NCBI GenBank assembly: GCA_032209605.1
Contig: JASFXZ010000044.1
Span: 2,542,001-2,606,000, forward strand
Source of the DNA: Mactromeris polynyma
Taxonomy: Eukaryota > Mollusca > Bivalvia > Venerida > Mactridae
Reading direction: 5' to 3'
DNA: 64,000 nt
Within the stretch, counting starts at the first letter, position 1; each line of letters opens with the position of its first letter. The translations under genes and the position numbers were made by a program. Shown here one piece after another: positions 59,561 to 64,000 of this stretch. The notes beneath the pieces are model-generated. The model did no database searches, was not told the DNA's origin, and saw nothing but the letters and a program-made list of their open reading frames with translations.

Positions 59561-62155
59561 CTGACGCAATAAGTAATGTTGAACTATATTGTAACAGACT
59601 ATACTGTGTCTATCATCACACTACGGAGTTATTTATAATGCCGTCTCATTCGGAACACCTCGGCATTATTGGCTCCGCCAAGAAGTTACGATTGATTACA
59701 GTACTCAGAGTATTTGTAGTATATCGTAATTGAATGACATTTAGGCATTTTTTATGTTGTACAACAAAATATAACATAGAGAGTGCAACCAATTTGCAAA
59801 CTTCAAGTTGCGCCGACCATCTTTTTTAAAGATAGTTCTTGTTTAACATAATATTCTGTCATGGTTTAACTTTATGATAGTCCAAATCCTATTACCAGAG
59901 TCTCCAACAAAATGGATACTAGTATATCTTACCGTATTTAACATTTTACCTCGTAAACTTATTAAGTTATTCATACACAGTCAATGTTGCCTGAACCTTA
60001 TAGAAGGACCATGTATGTTGTCATTCTGGTCGAGGCGGCAATTTGATCCGCAGTTGGCACTTTTCACTCCCCGTTTCATATTTTATTCTAAGAAGGTTCG
60101 TGATTCGACAAAGCGACAGAATGACGCATTCATTGAACATGACTGACGTGCAGAGCAAGTCATATGCTGCTTTCGAAACATTCTACCCACGATTTTTTAC
60201 AGAGAAAAATCTAACCGTATTCTTCACTATTAATAAAACAACTCTTTAGAATATTTCGGTCAATAGCTGGGGAAAAAATCGAAGGTCTGTCGTGTAATTC
60301 AAACTTAACAAATATTTATTAAAGATTGTTCAACACATTGATTATTGTAATAATGTTTTCAAAATTGATTTACACATTATAAGTAAAGTGTTTGTATTTT
60401 GAAATCCATACTGAAGAATGCAGCTTCTACAGCGGTTGTTACTTCCCCTGTTTATTAAGACCACCGACTAAATAAGTTGTCTCCCTTTACTCTCTACATT
60501 TGCGTAGAGCTTCCGATAATACCTGACAATGAGATAAACATAAAATCTAGAAACAGCTTTTTCTTGAATATTTTATGTGGATACGTCACCTTTCTGTAAC
60601 AACCGAAGAATTCTATTGTTTACTGCATTTTCACACTTTATTTCAACATCCAGTATAATGAATATTATTAGTTAAAAGGTTGATAGTTTTATTCTTTTAT
60701 CAAAATATGGTACGTAGTAATTTTGAGCAAATGATATATCATAGCCTTCATACAGACACACAATACAACATAGCATCGTAACGTTTCATAAAAGTTTTCT
60801 GGAACCGCAAATCACGAGTCTGATACAGGTACATGTATTTCCATTATGCTTACGCTAACCCGGTACGTAGGTCAAGATAGAAAATACCGGCATTGGACGC
60901 TTGAATTTGTGGTTTTCGTAAACATGTAAGAAAAGTGACAATGCAGTTTTGTAGAATACATCTGTATGAAGACAATTGCTATTAATTTCTCATATTTATA
61001 ACTATGGATATTTTGTCAAAATAAGTACCTTAAAATGTACCTTTAAACCTGCTTGTGACCACTTGAAATATATAAATTACACCGTTTCTGAATGTCCAAA
61101 CGAAGAAATTTGCCTTCTTTAATCAAAATAGCAAAAAGAAAATTACTGTACAGCGCATAAAATGTAATAAATCTTCGACCCGATTCTCTTAACCCAAGAC
61201 TTTAAAGCGGCATGATTGTTATGTAATTGATAAACAAAATGTATATAAATAAGACTTTTTAAATATCTGATAAAGGAATTACACCCTTGCCGAGGATTTT
61301 GTTAATTTCGCTGAATTTATATTTCTGCAAGAAACAAGACATTTAACTCCTCACTGCCTTCGAAGAAATTTTACAGAAGCTGAAGAACTCTCGACATAGC
61401 TATCAAATGGCACGCTTTTTAACGTAAAAGACGTATGAAAATGTTTTTGATGTACACGTATGCTTTATGATATCAAATATTATTCCCCGTTCGGAATCAA
61501 ATTTCTAATCTAGGTCACAAAAAATCACTACTTTCGTTTTGATATCCAACACTTTCGGTTCAGACACACGTCAGTATCAAACCAACAAAACGTCTTTTTG
61601 TAAAATGAAATGCAATTCAGCAAGATTGAAACTACCGTATAGCAAGCTGGTAAAAAAGTCACGCCGCCTTAACAGTTTCAGCTACATGTATTTTAAACCG
61701 AGGCAGGTTAAGTTAATTAAAATAGCGACTTGCAAGAACAACATTTCGGCAAGTCGGGTACAGAAGACCATCCGGCATTATACTCAAATGCAGTTATAAT
61801 AAAAGAACCCTTAATGACATACGAATTGTTTAATGTTCTGCACTGTTTGATTTACAAAATGTAAATAATCTAACGTTCATGCAATACATATATACATAAA
61901 TTAATACACGATTTGTTAAATCACACTAATCAGACAGCATAATATCATCATACATTTTTAATTATGCAGTTGCATTAATTGTTATTTAAAAACAATATAA
62001 AAACATCATGAAAACTATTCAACGCGTTTGAAACCGCTAACATGAATAAAGAAATCAAGCAGGAAATGCCACATACAAAGTTCACAGCCACCGAAACAAA
62101 TTCACAAGGTGACATGGAAATATAGACATATAAGCAAACAAGAGACAAAGTCAAC
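59561..62155. other. No gene recognised
   Basis: AT-rich intergenic DNA. ORFs of 60-90 codons (59874-60146, 61539-61799, plus; 61975-62157, minus) have no recognisable domain, no splice context and no neighbours that support them. Confidence 0.5.
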
Positions 62156-62159
62156 ACAA

Positions 62160-62340
62160 TAGAGAATAAGTTGCTACAGGGAACGCATCATACAAAAGAC
62201 AATGACTCCCCACACATACCTCCGGGCAAACAACAGTCCATAAAATACCTGGTATTTGAGGTGGTGCAAGGGAAACTAACAAGGAGAAAGGGGCGCAAGG
62301 AATGGCTTGGTCAACCATAAAGGACAACTAAGGAGACTTA
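62160..62340 (-). repeat. Family-F fragment
   Basis: Shares GTTGCTACAGGGAACGC, GACCTCC/TACCTCCGGG and GGGGCGCAAGGAAT blocks with 25150-25300 in the same orientation, and with 21780-21950 inverted. It is diverged. Confidence 0.55.
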
Positions 62341-62629
62341 ATGAGGACAAATACAAACAAAGAAAGTCGTAAGGGTAAGGTATTCTCCGTCTTATGGTCA
62401 TTTTCTACAAACTGGTGTGCAAAATAAAGAGATACGGTCATATAAGTATGTTATAAAGCAATACCTTTCATAGAGCATTATTATACATGTATTACAAATT
62501 CCGTACATATAGTATTCTGTTTTAGAAAGGGCATTGTTTGTTACGAAGAATTAAATGTGGAAAATGAAACACTGTATTAACAGTCTTGGTAGTCTAAATA
62601 ACGGAACAATCATAAGTTGTATGTTCACA

Positions 62630-62845
62630 CCCACCAGCATCAGACAGGAATCGTAATCAAACGCTGCAAATTAATACGGTAAATAGTTAACGAGTTGCTA
62701 GTAAACACCTGACAGCATCTGGCAGGAATTGTAACTAAACGCCGTAAATTCATACGGAAACTAGTGTAAAAGTTGTGTCACCTGGTGGCACTCGATAGGA
62801 CTCAAAATCAAAAGCGGTAAATTCATACGGCAAGAGTGTTCGTTA
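62630..62845. repeat. Three diverged ~75-bp tandem repeats downstream of the TRIM-like gene
   Basis: Each unit contains a CAGCATC/GGCACTC block, then GGAATCGTAA-like sequence, then AAATTNATACGG. Units start near 62634, 62711 and 62785. They lie within the presumed 3' UTR or just past it. Confidence 0.6.
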
Positions 62846-62850
62846 CTTCT

Positions 62851-64000
62851 CTAAGCCAGGTGATAAATCTTCATCACGTTACATTTCGATGTTGCAATCA
62901 GAATCATATTACTTTTTCTGTAAAAGCAAGCAGAACGGGGATATGAACTTAACCCGTCTGATTGCTTTATAACAACACCGATCTTCTGGCCGTCCTCACT
63001 ATACTGGACGACATTGTTGTCATGGCAACCAATCACGAACACATTACCCCGCCCATCAACACATACTCCGTTGGCTCCTTTAATGTCTGGATCATTTATA
63101 GTAACAATATGTTCATACTTTGCATCAAAACACACAAGACCATTTTTATTGTCGCTAACAAACATAACATTATCACAAGCACTGAATGCAACTTGACCAA
63201 TAGAAGCAAAAAGTTGTTGTCCAACACCGTCCTTGTTTATTTTCTTCACCAGCGTACCAGACAAGTCATGTATATACAGTGATTGTTTTCTATCCGATAT
63301 GCAAAGTTTACCATCTGTAAAAGCAATTCCGTAGCAGTTGTGCCCTACGTCTATTTTTCGCATTGAAGCCATTTGTTGTTCAAGGGAGACAAGTTGTACA
63401 ACTTGGTTTAAACCGGCCACTGCGGCTTCTGTCTTGCTGACAAGGCATACTGCGTTGGGTTTGTTGCTTAAATCGAAATAGTCAGTCACTCCACTGAGAC
63501 TAAACCGCTTCAGACGGTTGTTATCACGATCTGCTAATAAAAGGGAGTGCTCTTCTGTGAGGCAGGACCCAACAACAACGCATTTTGCACGATCATCTGG
63601 CAGATTTATTGCAAGACTTTTGGTGCCAACTATTCTGTAAGCGTCGGTCTTTGTCCATGTTATATCCTCACTTACGCTTCCCATGCTATCATCGTGCAGA
63701 AGAATCTCTCTCAATTGGGTATTTGGGGTGAACGATATCTCTACGCTAGTGTATTTGCCTCTGAGGTCGTGAGATGTTGTTGGGGGAGTTATGATTTGTG
63801 CCAGTTTCCCATAAACAAACCGCTGAGCTATATTTTCACCTGAAATATTCGAATGATCGTTAATCTCTTTGAGATCATTTATGACTTGGTCTAACTTCAC
63901 TTTTTCGTGCAGTAAGTCGGCTTCAATTTTCTTGAGCTTGTCTCCCAATTCATTAATCAATCCCTGCTCTAGATTATCTAAGTAGGCTTCAAGTTCGGCC
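62851..64000 (-). CDS. TRIM/NHL-like protein, C-terminal part (5' end beyond window)
   Basis: The frame is open from the right edge of the window to a stop at 62851, about 383 codons; the ATG at 63960 is probably internal. The N-terminal visible part is a charged heptad-like helix (ELGDKLKKIEADLLHEK), the end of a coiled coil. A linker (VEISFTPNTQLREIL) follows, then a ~220-residue region with repeated propeller-blade motifs: LLLADRDNNRLKRFSL, LCISDRKQSLYIHDLSG, MFVSDNKNGLVCFD and GVCVDGRGNVFVIGCHDNNV. Coiled coil plus NHL-like beta-propeller is the C-terminal half of many invertebrate TRIM-type proteins. In those, RING and B-boxes, if present, precede it and act in ubiquitin ligation or sensing. 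Those domains would lie past 64000, so the E3 role is inference. No frameshift was seen. Confidence 0.75.
   Translation of the reverse strand, partial: AELEAYLDNLEQGLINELGDKLKKIEADLLHEKVKLDQVINDLKEINDHSNISGENIAQRFVYGKLAQIITPPTTSHDLRGKYTSVEISFTPNTQLREILLHDDSMGSVSEDITWTKTDAYRIVGTKSLAINLPDDRAKCVVVGSCLTEEHSLLLADRDNNRLKRFSLSGVTDYFDLSNKPNAVCLVSKTEAAVAGLNQVVQLVSLEQQMASMRKIDVGHNCYGIAFTDGKLCISDRKQSLYIHDLSGTLVKKINKDGVGQQLFASIGQVAFSACDNVMFVSDNKNGLVCFDAKYEHIVTINDPDIKGANGVCVDGRGNVFVIGCHDNNVVQYSEDGQKIGVVIKQSDGLSSYPRSACFYRKSNMILIATSKCNVMKIYHLA

Overview
This window is eukaryotic, AT-rich and dominated by repeats. GT-AG introns, a DIRS/Ngaro-type retrotransposon, a two-gene DDE transposon with THAP, SAP and YqaJ domains, a LINE, and a TRIM/NHL-like gene with a large 3' exon all point to an invertebrate animal. 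The 145-bp tandem repeat built on GTGACCTTGACC, and the tandem-core-plus-tetranucleotide layout, resemble bivalve mollusc DNA. That taxonomic guess rests on general resemblance only. The one plausible intact host gene is the partial TRIM-like ORF at the right edge (62851-64000, minus); almost everything else is mobile DNA or its debris.

Layout. 1-15 kb: MITE copies, a segment carrying a decayed Ig-domain exon (4308-4624), and dispersed repeats, many with second copies at 12-15 kb or 38-54 kb. 15468-31618: a giant fold-back element. Its two ~6.7-kb inverted arms are nearly identical; each has about 5.1 kb of a 176-bp satellite plus 1.5 kb of single-copy sequence. A 2.8-kb non-coding spacer separates them, the tips are identical (GTTACAACCCG...), and a perfect 8-bp direct repeat (ATACATGT) flanks the whole. 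33.6 kb: a LINE RT scrap. 35162-37318: fifteen 145-bp units, each with a TGACCTTGA core. 38.1-40.4 kb: a second copy of the Ig-exon segment.

40465-51805 is a nest at least three levels deep. A Ngaro-like retrotransposon on the minus strand (A1-gag-RT/RNase H-tyrosine recombinase-B1-A2-B2) sits in a repeat whose empty counterpart is readable at about 7745-7822. Its gag is split by a 6.5-kb ISL2EU/Harbinger-like transposon (44857-51390) with convergent genes: SAP-YqaJ nuclease (plus) and THAP-DDE transposase (minus). The THAP exon is in turn split by an 835-bp TIR element with a 4-bp target duplication. To the right follow another split repeat (TTAA-flanked insert), a tRNA-like SINE head, a broken APE-RT LINE (55308-58977, minus), unremarkable DNA, and the TRIM-like gene.

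No operon, CRISPR array or functional rRNA or tRNA was seen. All repeat boundaries and comparisons were made by eye and should be re-derived by alignment.
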